NCBI GenBank assembly: GCA_964203655.1
Contig: CAXNMJ010000006.1
Span: 62,001 to 126,000 of the forward strand
DNA length: 64,000 nucleotides
Source of the DNA: BACL27 sp947488385
GTDB lineage: Bacteria > Actinomycetota > Acidimicrobiia > Acidimicrobiales > Ilumatobacteraceae
Direction of reading: 5' to 3'
Made by a program: the position numbers and the translations under genes. The notes under the pieces were generated by a model that saw only the letters and a program-made list of their open reading frames with translations, made no database searches and was not told the origin of the DNA. The number at the start of each line of letters is the position of its first letter. The stretch's first letter is position 1. Positions 49,218-58,276 of this stretch are shown in pieces.

Positions 49218-49291
49218 GGGCGAGTGTTTCACAATCGCCCAAAGTTGAGCGTGGTTAAACCTGTAACGCCTTCGCAGACTAGTTTTACAGG
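49218..49291 (+). promoter_or_regulatory. Two hairpins between the amidotransferase gene and nuoA2
   Basis: Hairpin 1: GGGCGA (49218-49223) / TCGCCC (49235-49240) with an 11-nt loop and no U-tract, a possible end signal for the upstream operon. Hairpin 2: CCTGTAA (49260-49266) / TTACAGG (49285-49291), whose right arm merges into the GGGG immediately before the ATG at 49295. If transcribed, hairpin 2 could cover the ribosome-binding site of the 11-gene complex I operon. No clear -35/-10 pair could be fixed. Confidence 0.35.
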
Positions 49292-49294
49292 GGT

Positions 49295-49660
49295 ATGTCA
49301 ACCTTTCTCCGGTCGTATTTAACTGTTGTTTGGTTTGGTCTGGCCGCCGTCGGGGTCGCAGGACTGCTTCTATGGATCTCGTCGTTGTTGCGACCGAGTC
49401 GTCCGAACAAAGAAAAGTTGTTGACTTATGAAAGCGGTGTCGACCCGGTTGGTCATGGCTGGTCGCAGAGCCAAGTTCGCTATTACATTTTTGCGTTGCT
49501 GTTTGTCGTGTTCGATGTCGAAGCTGTCTTTATTTTTCCTTGGGCGACTCAACTTGAGCGCTACGGCACGTTCGGCTTGATCGAAATGGGTGCGTTCGTT
49601 TTCATTTTGTTATTGGGATTGATTTACGCATGGCGTAAGGGCGTGTTGCGATGGGTTTAG
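49295..49660 (+). CDS. nuoA2: Complex I subunit NuoA (11-gene cluster)
   Basis: A 121-residue NuoA with the usual three helices, TYESGVDPVGHGWSQSQVRYY in the first loop (Ser where cluster 1 has Cys) and VFDVEAVFIFPWA in the second helix. It lacks the polar tail of the cluster 1 copy. It is first gene of the second cluster and overlaps nuoB by 10 nt. Confidence 0.92.
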   Translation: MSTFLRSYLTVVWFGLAAVGVAGLLLWISSLLRPSRPNKEKLLTYESGVDPVGHGWSQSQVRYYIFALLFVVFDVEAVFIFPWATQLERYGTFGLIEMGAFVFILLLGLIYAWRKGVLRWV

Positions 49661-50214
49661 TTGATCGTGGCAGATTGCCAAAGCCACTCACTTCGTTGTT
49701 CAACTTAGGTCGCTCATATTCGTTGTGGGTGTATCAGTGGGGCCTTGCATGTTGCGCGATTGAAATGGGTGCGGCATTTGGTTCACCGCGATATGACGTG
49801 ATGCGTCTCGGTGTAATTCCGTTGCCAGCGAGTCCGCGTCAAGCCGACCTCGTCGTAATTTCAGGAACCGTCACCGACAAAATGGCGCCGGTGATTCGTC
49901 GTCTCTACGAACAGATGCCTGAACCAAAATATGTAATCAGCATGGGCAGTTGTGCCAACTGTGGTGGCCCATATTGGGATAGTTATTCGGTGACAAAAGG
50001 CGTCGATCAGATTATTCCTGTTGATGTTTATGTGCCTGGCTGTCCGCCACGACCTGAAGCGTTGCTTGAAGGCATCGTGTTGTTGCAACAACGCATCAAG
50101 AACGAAGACATGGGAGCGCGTTGGCGCGGCGAAGGAACCAAATCAATGGATGCTGTTTCAGATGGCGCTGAATTAGCCGAGCGCAAAGGGCAGACAGTTG
50201 TCGTCAACAACTGA
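49651..50214 (+). CDS. nuoB2: Complex I subunit NuoB (11-gene cluster)
   Basis: A 187-residue N2-cluster subunit with C34, C35 (GLACCAIEMG), C101 (MGSCANCGG) and C131 (VPGCPPRPE). Full ligand set, so the terminal electron step to quinone is retained although the NADH module is missing. The C-terminus is longer and polar. Confidence 0.94.
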   Translation: MGLVDRGRLPKPLTSLFNLGRSYSLWVYQWGLACCAIEMGAAFGSPRYDVMRLGVIPLPASPRQADLVVISGTVTDKMAPVIRRLYEQMPEPKYVISMGSCANCGGPYWDSYSVTKGVDQIIPVDVYVPGCPPRPEALLEGIVLLQQRIKNEDMGARWRGEGTKSMDAVSDGAELAERKGQTVVVNN

Positions 50215-50223
50215 TTTTTTCTT

Positions 50224-50850
50224 ATGAGCACCACGTCTAACACCCAGCCACGTATAACTTCTGTTGCAGAGGTGAAGGCGGCACTCGGTGATCGACTCGT
50301 CGACTCTTTTCATAAAGAAGACCTGTGGCTACGCGTGCGCACCGATTCATGGAAGTCGTCGATGCGAACGTTACGTGACACGCTCGGGTTCCATTACTTC
50401 TGTTTTCTTTCGGCGATTGACTGGATGCCGTCTCCCTACGGTCGCGGCGAAGACGACCCAACTGAGCCTGCACCTGAACGTGACACAACTATTCGACAGG
50501 GCTATGCGGGTGGAGAAACTCGCATGCAGGTGTTCGTACGAGTCATGAATCCGGTCACGCACGTGAGCGTCATCGTCAAAGTCGACGTTCCAGACGATTC
50601 GCTGACCATCGAGTCGATTCACGATGTGTATGCGGGCGCCAACTGGCACGAACGAGAAACTCACGAAATGTTCGGCATTAAATTTGACGGTCATCCTGAC
50701 TTGCGCAATATGTATCTGCCGATTGACTTTGAAGGATTTCCGCTACGTAAAGACTTCCCGCTCCTCGCTCGCATGGTGAAACCGTGGCCCGGCATTGTCG
50801 ATGTAGAGCCGCTACCAGGTGGCGATGACAACCAAGGTGGTGACGAGTAA
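50224..50850 (+). CDS. nuoC2: Complex I subunit NuoC (11-gene cluster)
   Basis: A 208-residue NuoC, with WHERETHEMFGIKFDGHPDL and NMYLPIDFEGFPLRKDFPL near the C-terminus and an N-terminal docking domain. An acidic insert (GEDDPTEPAPERD) and an acidic end make it longer than the cluster 1 copy. The stop overlaps the nuoD2 start by 1 nt. Confidence 0.93.
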   Translation: MSTTSNTQPRITSVAEVKAALGDRLVDSFHKEDLWLRVRTDSWKSSMRTLRDTLGFHYFCFLSAIDWMPSPYGRGEDDPTEPAPERDTTIRQGYAGGETRMQVFVRVMNPVTHVSVIVKVDVPDDSLTIESIHDVYAGANWHERETHEMFGIKFDGHPDLRNMYLPIDFEGFPLRKDFPLLARMVKPWPGIVDVEPLPGGDDNQGGDE

Positions 50851-52034
50851 TGAGTCTCACCGACCGAGTGATGGGTGATCGTCAACAACTTGCGTACATC
50901 GCCAGCCAAGCTGCCGACGCTCGTTTGAACGTTGAGTTGGAGACCGAGGGAATGACGCTCAACATCGGACCGCAACACCCTGCGACTCACGGAACGTTGC
51001 GAATTATTGCGCGACTCGATGGCGAGCAAGTTGTGTGGGCAGAACCCTCATGTGGATACATGCATCGTGGTTACGAAAAACTCACAGAAGTGCGCACATA
51101 TCCGCAGGTCACGACACTCGTTAACCGAATCGACTGGCTCGGTAGTTTCGCCAACGAGGTGCCGTTCATTTTGGCTGCCGAAAAGTTGATGGAAGTCGAA
51201 GCACCACCGCGTGCTCAACACATCCGAACAATTCTGTTTGAGCTCTCACGTATCGCCAATGTTTCGCTCTTCTTGGGTGATCTCGGCGTTCAACTTGGTG
51301 CGATTACTCCGGTGTTCCTCGCGTTTCGTGATCGTGAATATGTTCTGAATTTGATCGAGTCAGCAACTGGTGGCCGGTTTCATCCAAACTTTGATCGCAT
51401 CGGTGGATTGAAAGACGATCTTCCTGCCGGATGGATTGACGAAACTCGTGCCGTAATGAAAAAGCTTCGCGGGTTCTGCGACCAAATTGAAGACTTGCTG
51501 TTTGGCAACGAAATTTTCCAATCTCGAACTCGTGGCATCGGTGTGATTCCGCGTGACGTCGCTTTGCAATACGGTCTTTCGGGCGCAAATCTTCGTGCCA
51601 GCGGAGTCGACTGGGACTTGCGCCGTGATCACCAATTACCGATGGCGTGGAACAAAGCCGACTGGAAAGTTTGGACGCACCCGGACGGCGACAGTTTCGC
51701 GCGCTGTTGGATTCGTCTTCAAGAAACCCGCGAGTCAACCAAGATTGTTGATCAGCTGCTGGGTTCAATTCCTGCGGGACCAGTCATGGCTAAGGTTCCA
51801 AAAATTATCAAAGTTCCAGAAGGCGAAGCTTGGGTTTCAACTGAGAACCCACTCGGCGAGATGGGTTACTACATCGTTTCTCGCGGCGACCTTGGTCCGT
51901 TCAGAGTAAAAATTCGTTCGGCCAGCTTCAACAACATTTCGATTACACCGTGGTTGTTGCGAGGTGTTTATGTTCCAGACATTGTGACGATCTTGGCCTC
52001 GCTTTATTTCATTCTTGGAGATATTGACCGGTGA
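50850..52034 (+). CDS. nuoD2: Complex I subunit NuoD (11-gene cluster)
   Basis: A 394-residue NuoD with IGPQHPATHGTLRIIARL near the N-terminus, GYMHRGYEKLTEVRTY (quinone His region), FELSRIANVSLF and the terminal YFILGDIDR. The Arg in GTLRI is the position corresponding to the NDUFAF7-methylated Arg of mitochondrial NDUFS2, by my alignment. The gene for a MidA/NDUFAF7 homologue ends this operon. It overlaps nuoH2 by 4 nt. Confidence 0.94.
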   Translation: MSLTDRVMGDRQQLAYIASQAADARLNVELETEGMTLNIGPQHPATHGTLRIIARLDGEQVVWAEPSCGYMHRGYEKLTEVRTYPQVTTLVNRIDWLGSFANEVPFILAAEKLMEVEAPPRAQHIRTILFELSRIANVSLFLGDLGVQLGAITPVFLAFRDREYVLNLIESATGGRFHPNFDRIGGLKDDLPAGWIDETRAVMKKLRGFCDQIEDLLFGNEIFQSRTRGIGVIPRDVALQYGLSGANLRASGVDWDLRRDHQLPMAWNKADWKVWTHPDGDSFARCWIRLQETRESTKIVDQLLGSIPAGPVMAKVPKIIKVPEGEAWVSTENPLGEMGYYIVSRGDLGPFRVKIRSASFNNISITPWLLRGVYVPDIVTILASLYFILGDIDR

Positions 52035-53083
52035 CAGTTGTGCTCGCTGAGATCCCTTATTGGGGTCAATCGTTACTCCGCGTACTTGGTGGTCTTGTCG
52101 CAGTGTTGTTGCCTGCCGGCACAATCGTCTATGTCTTTTTGTTCAAGATGATGTCGTTTATGCAAAGTCGTCTCGGCCCAATGGAAGCCGGCCCTTACGG
52201 CTCAATGCAACTTTTTGCCGAAGTAGGTAAGTGGCTGCAAAAAGAAGACATTGTGCCAGAGCGTGCCGATGCTCGAATTTTCAAAATGGCACCGATCATC
52301 GTTTTAGTCAGCACGTTTTTGCTGGTTGCGGTTGTGCCATTTGGGCCGGACGCATGGTTCACCGATTTTGAAACCGGCATTTTCTATGCTCTTGCAGTTT
52401 CGTCAATTTCAGTTCTCGGTATTTTGATTGCTGGTTGGTCTAGCGCGAATAAATATTCGTTGCTTGGTGGCTTGCGCGCAGCAGGTCAGCTAATTGCATA
52501 TGAATTGCCAATGGTTCTTGCCGTAATCGGCGTAGTCATTCAGGCTGGCACGATGAATCTGCAAAAAATTGTGGTTGCACAAAATTCTGGATCAATGTTT
52601 GGAATCGATGCAGTTGGTCACCCGTATGTAATCAGTCAGTTCATTGGGTTCATCATTTTTATGATCGCGATTCAGGCTGAACTTACACAGGCGCCATTTG
52701 ACATGCCAATTGCCGAGAGCGAACTTGTTTCTGGTTATATGACCGAGTATTCGGGTTTTCGATTCTTGATTTTCTTTATCGGCGAATTCGCCACCGCAGG
52801 CGTGTTTGCAATGATTGCTTCGGTTTTGTTTCTCGGAGGTTGGGGAGTGCCGTTCGCATGGTTTGGCTGGACATCAATCGACTCGATCGACAACTGGATG
52901 AATTTTGCTGGACCGTTGATTATGTTCACCAAAATGATGTTGCTTGTGTTCATTATTATGTGGATTCGTTTCAGTTATCCACGGTTACGTGAAGATCAAT
53001 TGCAGCGCTTCGCTTGGAAGGGTTTGATTCCAGTTGCGCTGGGCAATATCGCAGTCACATCAATCTTGAAGGTGGTTTTCTAA
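52031..53083 (+). CDS. nuoH2: Complex I subunit NuoH (11-gene cluster)
   Basis: A 350-residue heel subunit with FMQSRLGPMEAGPYGSMQLF in the first loop, AGWSSANKYSLLGGLRAAGQ, and TQAPFDMPIAESELVSGYMT with conserved Glu residues. The first-loop sequence differs clearly from NuoH1 (NRIGPNKTGP), showing that the two clusters are old paralogues and not a recent duplication. NuoE, NuoF and NuoG genes are absent between NuoD2 and NuoH2. The stop overlaps nuoI2 (TAATG). Confidence 0.94.
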   Translation: MTVVLAEIPYWGQSLLRVLGGLVAVLLPAGTIVYVFLFKMMSFMQSRLGPMEAGPYGSMQLFAEVGKWLQKEDIVPERADARIFKMAPIIVLVSTFLLVAVVPFGPDAWFTDFETGIFYALAVSSISVLGILIAGWSSANKYSLLGGLRAAGQLIAYELPMVLAVIGVVIQAGTMNLQKIVVAQNSGSMFGIDAVGHPYVISQFIGFIIFMIAIQAELTQAPFDMPIAESELVSGYMTEYSGFRFLIFFIGEFATAGVFAMIASVLFLGGWGVPFAWFGWTSIDSIDNWMNFAGPLIMFTKMMLLVFIIMWIRFSYPRLREDQLQRFAWKGLIPVALGNIAVTSILKVVF

Positions 53084-53571
53084 TGCCAAAAGTTCCGGGA
53101 CTAGTCAAAGGACTCGGCGTAACGCTGGGAACATTGTTCAACACGGCGACCAAGGGGGCGAACACGGTTCAGTATCCCCATGAAAAAGAGACACCACCAA
53201 TTCGTTCGCGTGGCGTCATTGCTTTGCATCAAGACAACTGCACTTCATGCATGTTGTGCTCACGCTCGTGTCCGGACTGGTGCATTTACATTGAGGCCCA
53301 CAAAGAACTTGCTCCTCCGCGTCGTGAAGGCGGCAAGCCTCGCCAAGTTAACTTGCTCGATCGATTTGATATTGACTACGCACTGTGCATGTATTGCGGC
53401 ATTTGTGTTGAAGTTTGTCCGTTTGATGCGCTCTTTTGGAGTCCTGAATACGAATATTCTGAACCAAACATCGCCGACTTGTTGCACGACAAGACGAAGT
53501 TAAGCGAGTGGATGGAAACCGTTCCAGAAGCACCAGCTCTCGAGGCTGGCGCTGACAAGAAGAAAAAATAG
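53083..53571 (+). CDS. nuoI2: Complex I subunit NuoI (11-gene cluster)
   Basis: A 162-residue, two-cluster subunit: C53, C56, C59, C63 (CTSCMLCSRSCP) and C102, C105, C108, C112 (CMYCGICVEVCP). Without NuoEFG this is the outermost Fe-S subunit and the likely docking face for an external donor such as ferredoxin, as in chloroplast and cyanobacterial NDH-1. Lys-rich C-terminus (DKKKK). I chose the ATG that overlaps the nuoH2 stop; the frame is open upstream inside nuoH2. Confidence 0.93.
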   Translation: MPKVPGLVKGLGVTLGTLFNTATKGANTVQYPHEKETPPIRSRGVIALHQDNCTSCMLCSRSCPDWCIYIEAHKELAPPRREGGKPRQVNLLDRFDIDYALCMYCGICVEVCPFDALFWSPEYEYSEPNIADLLHDKTKLSEWMETVPEAPALEAGADKKKK

Positions 53572-53600
53572 TAGTAGAGAGATAAACAGGGGACTTTAAA

Positions 53601-54095
53601 GTGATTGCGCAGAACATTGGTTTTTGGATCATCGCGTTGATGATGATCGGCGCTGCTTTGCGTGTGGTGACTACCAACAATGTTGTCCATGCCGCGCTGT
53701 GGTTGGTTGTGGTTTTGTCTGGCGCAGCCGGTCAATACATTTTGCTTGCAGCAGAATTTGTGGCAATCACCCAAGTGCTCGTATATATAGGTGCAGTGAT
53801 GGTGTTGTTCTTGTTCGGCACCATGCTCACTCGTGCCCGCATTGGTGCTGAGTCAGATTTAAACAACTCATACAAAAAACTTGGCATTCCAGTGGGATTA
53901 ATCATGCTGGTGGCCATGGGTCTTGCGCTGACCGACTCTTTTGGCGATGAGAGGTTGCCCGAATCAGCAACTGTTGTTTCGACTCAAGAGATCTCTGACC
54001 AAATTTTCGGTCCATATTTGTTGCCTTTCTGGGCGCTCTCATTTGTTTTGCTCGCTGCCGTAGTTGGCGCAATCGTTTTGGCGAGAAAGGACTGA
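53601..54095 (+). CDS. nuoJ2: Complex I subunit NuoJ (11-gene cluster)
   Basis: A 164-residue, five-helix subunit with FVAITQVLVYIGAVMVLFLF for the TM3 segment and NVVHAALWLVVVLSGAAGQY before it. Start is GTG at 53601 after a 29-nt gap carrying an AGGGGACT Shine-Dalgarno-like stretch. Confidence 0.9.
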   Translation: MIAQNIGFWIIALMMIGAALRVVTTNNVVHAALWLVVVLSGAAGQYILLAAEFVAITQVLVYIGAVMVLFLFGTMLTRARIGAESDLNNSYKKLGIPVGLIMLVAMGLALTDSFGDERLPESATVVSTQEISDQIFGPYLLPFWALSFVLLAAVVGAIVLARKD

Positions 54096-54099
54096 CTAG

Positions 54100-54399
54100 A
54101 TGTTTGTCAATCAGTTCTTATTTCTTGCTGCGGTGCTGTTTTGTATCGGCGTCTACGGTGTCATCGCTCGTAAGAACGCTGTTTTGATGTTGATGTCGAT
54201 TGAACTGATCTTGAATTCTGTGAACATCAACTTGCTGACTTTTGCTTTACGCAACGGTTCGCCAGACGGCCACACATTTGCGCTCTACATCATCGCTGTG
54301 GCGGCAGCCGAAGTCGGTGTCGGTCTCGGCTTGGTGCTATTGGTTTATCGCAATAAGAAAACAATTTCACTTGACGATCTCTCGGAGATGCGCGGATGA
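54100..54399 (+). CDS. nuoK2: Complex I subunit NuoK (11-gene cluster)
   Basis: A 99-residue, three-helix subunit with Glu residues in MSIELILNSVNINLL and VAAAEVGVGLGL, matching the conserved proton-transfer positions. Overlaps nuoL2 by 4 nt. Confidence 0.93.
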   Translation: MFVNQFLFLAAVLFCIGVYGVIARKNAVLMLMSIELILNSVNINLLTFALRNGSPDGHTFALYIIAVAAAEVGVGLGLVLLVYRNKKTISLDDLSEMRG

Positions 54400-56708
54400 A
54401 CATCTTTTCTGGCGAAGCTGAAGTGCTCGCACCGCTTGCATCCGGTTGGTTCCTTGAAAATGCTTGGCTCATACCGGTAGTCCCAGCGATTGCTTTCGCA
54501 TTAATCATTTTGATCGGCAAACGACTGCCGATGAAGGGCAGTGAACTCGGCGTTTTGTCAATGTTCGGCTCATTAGTTTTGTCTGCAGGTGCCGGATACC
54601 AGTGGATTCAGCGCACGAATAGCGCGACTGAAGAACAGTTTGTGGCGCCAGTCATCAAATCTTGGAACTGGTGGCAAAGCGGTGGGTTCGAATTTGGCAT
54701 TGGTCAGCACATTGACGGACTCTCGGTTTTGGTTTTGTTCGTCGTCGCATTTATCTCGACGCTCGTGCAGATTTACTCGCTTGAGTATTTGCGTGGTGAC
54801 CGTAGGTACACGCACTTCTTCGCCGCACTGACACTCTTCTCGGGTGGCATGTTGGCCATGGTTCTGGCCGACAACACGATTTTGTTCTTGCTGGGCTGGG
54901 AGATCATGGGTCTTTGCAGCTTCATGTTGATTGGCCACTGGTGGGAAGAAGACGCCAACAGTCGCGCTGCACTCAAAGCATTTTTCACCGTGCGAACTGG
55001 CGACATGGGACTCTTGGTTGGTATCAGCATGTTGTACTTCGCTGCCAATGATTGGACTCAAGAAAATCTCGGACTTTCAGGATTTTCAATTCGCGGAATT
55101 TCGGCCTGGGCTCTTTCTGGTGAGCCCAACAGCACGGTGATCATGATTGCGGCAATCGCTTTGTTCATTGCTTGCATCGGTAAGAGCGGTCAGTTCCCGT
55201 TGCACACTTGGTTGCCCGATGCGATGGCTGGTCCAACGCCAGTGAGTTCGCTATTGCACTCATCGACCATGGTTGTTGCGGGTGTGTTCTTGGTGGCGCG
55301 TCTGTATCCAGTGTTTTATGTCGGCTTAGACATCCCGGGCGGTGGCGGCAATCTGATTGTCATCATTGGTGGGATCACGATCGTAATTTCGGCGGCGCTC
55401 GCGTTCGTGCAAAACGACATCAAGCGAGTGCTTGCTTATTCGACCGTCTCGCAACTCGGCTACATGATGCTCGGTCTCGGCGCTGGGGCATGGCTGCCAG
55501 CGGTTTTCCATATTTTCACACACGCGTTTTTCAAAGCCTGTTTGTTTTTGGGCGCAGGATCAATTAGCCACAGCGCATCGCACCATTCGTTTGACATGAA
55601 AAAGGACATGGGTGGCTTGCGTAAAGTGATGCCGATTACTTTTGTCACTTGGATTGTTTCGACACTTGCACTTTGTGGCGTCTTTCCATTCTCTGGTTTC
55701 TTCTCTAAAGATGAAATCATCGACAATGTTGGTTACAACGGCTACAACACGTTCATGATCATTGGTCTTGTTGGCGCATTTATGACTGCCGCGTATATGA
55801 CTCGTGCGACATACCTAACTTTCTTTGGTGAGCCTCGTGGCGCATCGGCTGGTCACGCAGATCATGGTGCGCATGACGCACATGACGCGCACGATAATCA
55901 CGACGCGCACGATGCACACAGTGCCTCGACTCCGCACGAGTCAGGTTTGTTGATCACGGTTCCATTGATGATTTTGGCAGTGCTTGCGCTGAGCTCTGGA
56001 TTCTTGAACGCAACTCCGTTCGGTGAGAGTTGGGAGCGCATGAAACTTTGGGTTGAGCCACGGCCAGCAGAAGTTATTGAAGAAACTCATTCGGGTGGGC
56101 CAGGCGAGTCGTTAATTATTAATCTGCCGAGTTCAGAGGAGGGCGCCGCAAAGACAGTTTGTGGTTCGGCTCAGCCAGAGAGTGGCGTTTGCTACGCACC
56201 AAAGTTGAAACACGCACCATTTAAGTGGTCAAAGGCGATGATTTCGATGGTCATCGTGTTCTTAGGCATTGCAATTTCGTGGATTCTCAGCGTGCTTCTG
56301 TTTACAAAGCGTGACCCTCGTCTTGTCGGCTTGACTCAGCGGGTAAAAGTCTTAGGCTTCGGGCACAAATTGCTGGTCAATAAGTATTACCTCGACGATT
56401 TTTACGAAAAGGTAATTGTCCGCGCTGTTGCCTATCCCATTTCTCGAGCAGCATATTGGTTTAATCAAAATATCTTGGATGGAATTCTGCATGGTTTTGC
56501 CAACAACACGCGCAAAATTTCAGGCTGGGTCTATAAGAACGTTGATCAACGAATTGTGGATGGCACAGTCAACAACTCGGCAACTTTCACCAAGTCGGTC
56601 GGCACCGCCGCTCAACCATCGCAGTCTGGCAAGGTCAGCCAATATGGAGCGTTGTTGTTTAGCGCTGCGGCCGTAGCGGCACTCGTTCTCGTAATTATTA
56701 ATACTTAA
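54396..56708 (+). CDS. nuoL2: Complex I antiporter-like subunit NuoL with His-rich loop (11-gene cluster)
   Basis: A 770-residue NuoL, longer than the 637-residue cluster 1 copy. Core motifs are FLLGWEIMGLCSFMLIGHWW (TM5 Glu), CIGKSGQFPLHTWLPDAMAG (TM7 Lys) and RVLAYSTVSQLGYMMLGLG. Two features enlarge it: a loop at about 487-508 with eight His spaced exactly three residues apart, and a ~60-residue loop (about 555-605) with two Cys (KTVCGSAQPESGVCYAP). The long C-terminal lateral-helix region is present. The unusual loops sit after the conserved antiporter core. Confidence 0.93.
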   Translation: MNIFSGEAEVLAPLASGWFLENAWLIPVVPAIAFALIILIGKRLPMKGSELGVLSMFGSLVLSAGAGYQWIQRTNSATEEQFVAPVIKSWNWWQSGGFEFGIGQHIDGLSVLVLFVVAFISTLVQIYSLEYLRGDRRYTHFFAALTLFSGGMLAMVLADNTILFLLGWEIMGLCSFMLIGHWWEEDANSRAALKAFFTVRTGDMGLLVGISMLYFAANDWTQENLGLSGFSIRGISAWALSGEPNSTVIMIAAIALFIACIGKSGQFPLHTWLPDAMAGPTPVSSLLHSSTMVVAGVFLVARLYPVFYVGLDIPGGGGNLIVIIGGITIVISAALAFVQNDIKRVLAYSTVSQLGYMMLGLGAGAWLPAVFHIFTHAFFKACLFLGAGSISHSASHHSFDMKKDMGGLRKVMPITFVTWIVSTLALCGVFPFSGFFSKDEIIDNVGYNGYNTFMIIGLVGAFMTAAYMTRATYLTFFGEPRGASAGHADHGAHDAHDAHDNHDAHDAHSASTPHESGLLITVPLMILAVLALSSGFLNATPFGESWERMKLWVEPRPAEVIEETHSGGPGESLIINLPSSEEGAAKTVCGSAQPESGVCYAPKLKHAPFKWSKAMISMVIVFLGIAISWILSVLLFTKRDPRLVGLTQRVKVLGFGHKLLVNKYYLDDFYEKVIVRAVAYPISRAAYWFNQNILDGILHGFANNTRKISGWVYKNVDQRIVDGTVNNSATFTKSVGTAAQPSQSGKVSQYGALLFSAAAVAALVLVIINT
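55851..55923 (+). repeat. In-gene triplet repeat coding (His-x-x)n in nuoL2
   Basis: Nine-base units of the type CACGAYGCR repeat through 55854-55920, coding HADHGAHDAHDAHDNHDA and on. Eight His occur at exact three-residue spacing, mostly with Asp-Ala between them. The codons vary (cat/cac, gac/gat), so selection at protein level is likely. Confidence 0.85.
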
Positions 56709-56733
56709 CTAGTCGGAAAAGGGGAAATTAAAT

Positions 56734-58275
56734 ATGAACATGCTGCAGGAGAACAACTGGTTGCTGAGCGTCGGCACATTCCTGCCAATGCTTGGTGTGG
56801 TCGTGATGATGCTCATACCAAAGGCATCTGATCAAAGTGTCAAACTTGTTGCACTTGCCACTTCTGTTGCGACTTTGGCGGTCGGCATCTTTACTGCGTT
56901 GAAATTTGATTTTGGCCAAGCAGAAAAAATGCAATTTGTTGCCGATGTCAAGTGGATCTCGGTGATAAAGAGTTCGTATCTGATCGGTGTTGACGGCATC
57001 AGCTTTCCGCTCTACCTATTGAGCATGGTGATCACTCTGCTCGTCGTGATTTATTCGCTTGATCATGTTCCAAGCCCCGGCAAACCAAAAGCATTTTTCT
57101 CGCTGTTGCTAGTTCTGCAGACCGGCATGGCCGGAACATTTATTGCTCAAGACCTGATTTTGTTCTTCGTGTTCTTTGAGCTCGTATTGCTGCCGATGTT
57201 TTTCTTGATCGGCGTTTGGGGTGGAGAGCAGCGTCAATACGCATCGATCAAATTCTTCCTTTACACAATGTTTGGTTCTGCTTTGATGCTCGTCGCATTC
57301 TTGGCTCTGTTCTTCAAGACAGGTGCTGAAAGCTTCAGTATTCCGTATCTCGTAGAAAACGGCGGAAGCATTGCCAAGAATATTCAGATTTGGATTTTCG
57401 CAGGAATGTTCGTTGGCTTTGCAGTGAAAGTTCCGATGTTTCCATTTCATACTTGGTTGCCAGACGCTCACACTCAAGCACCAACTCAAGGTTCTGTAAT
57501 TCTCGCGGCGATCTTGCTCAAGCTCGGTACCTATGGATTTGTTCGAATCGCTCTGCCGATTTTGCCTGACGCCGCGCGTGAGTGGGCTCCGTATATCGGA
57601 GGCTTGGCCGTGATCGGCATCATTTATGGTGCGCTTGGTTGTCTTGCGCAAACCGACATGAAGCGCTTAATTGCGTTTTCTTCAGTTGCGCACATGGGTT
57701 TTGTGATGCTCGGCATTTCGACGCTGACAAGTTTCGGTATCAACGCGGCGATGTTCGGAATGGTCGCTCACGGTTTGATAACCGGAATGTTGTTCTTTAT
57801 TGCTGGAAGCGTCAAAGAGCGCTACCACACACTTGAAATCGCAAAACTCGGCGGCATGCTCACGCAGATGCCACGTCTCGGGTGGATTTTCGGTTTCTGT
57901 GCAATGGCATCGCTTGGCCTTCCGGGTTTGGCTGGTTTCTGGGGCGAGTTTCCTGCAATCCTTTCGGCTTACAACCCTGCAGAAGGCTTGAACGAAACTG
58001 TGTTTCGCGTATTCATGGTGATCGCCGCGCTTGGCACCGTGCTTGCCGCCGCCTATTTGTTGTGGATGTTTCAACGCATTGCGTTTGGGGCAGCCAAAAA
58101 CAACTCAAGTCACGGACATTCAAGTGACGATGAACTGCATGACGTCACGACTTATGAGTGGATCGCCTGGACGCCGCTTTTGATCGGCATTCTGGTGCTT
58201 GGCATTTTGCCGAACATTTTGTTCAGTGTGTTTGATCCCGCAGTTCAAGCAACTTTGAGTGTCTTCGGGGGATAA
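56734..58275 (+). CDS. nuoM2: Complex I antiporter-like subunit NuoM (11-gene cluster)
   Basis: A 513-residue proton-pumping subunit with VFFELVLLPMFFLIGVWGGE (TM5 Glu), KVPMFPFHTWLPDAHTQAPT (TM7 Lys) and RLIAFSSVAHMGFVMLGI. A His/Ser-rich loop (SSHGHSSDDELHD) precedes the last helix. GGGGAAA lies about 8 nt before the ATG as Shine-Dalgarno. Confidence 0.94.
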   Translation: MNMLQENNWLLSVGTFLPMLGVVVMMLIPKASDQSVKLVALATSVATLAVGIFTALKFDFGQAEKMQFVADVKWISVIKSSYLIGVDGISFPLYLLSMVITLLVVIYSLDHVPSPGKPKAFFSLLLVLQTGMAGTFIAQDLILFFVFFELVLLPMFFLIGVWGGEQRQYASIKFFLYTMFGSALMLVAFLALFFKTGAESFSIPYLVENGGSIAKNIQIWIFAGMFVGFAVKVPMFPFHTWLPDAHTQAPTQGSVILAAILLKLGTYGFVRIALPILPDAAREWAPYIGGLAVIGIIYGALGCLAQTDMKRLIAFSSVAHMGFVMLGISTLTSFGINAAMFGMVAHGLITGMLFFIAGSVKERYHTLEIAKLGGMLTQMPRLGWIFGFCAMASLGLPGLAGFWGEFPAILSAYNPAEGLNETVFRVFMVIAALGTVLAAAYLLWMFQRIAFGAAKNNSSHGHSSDDELHDVTTYEWIAWTPLLIGILVLGILPNILFSVFDPAVQATLSVFGG

Positions 58276-58276
58276 C

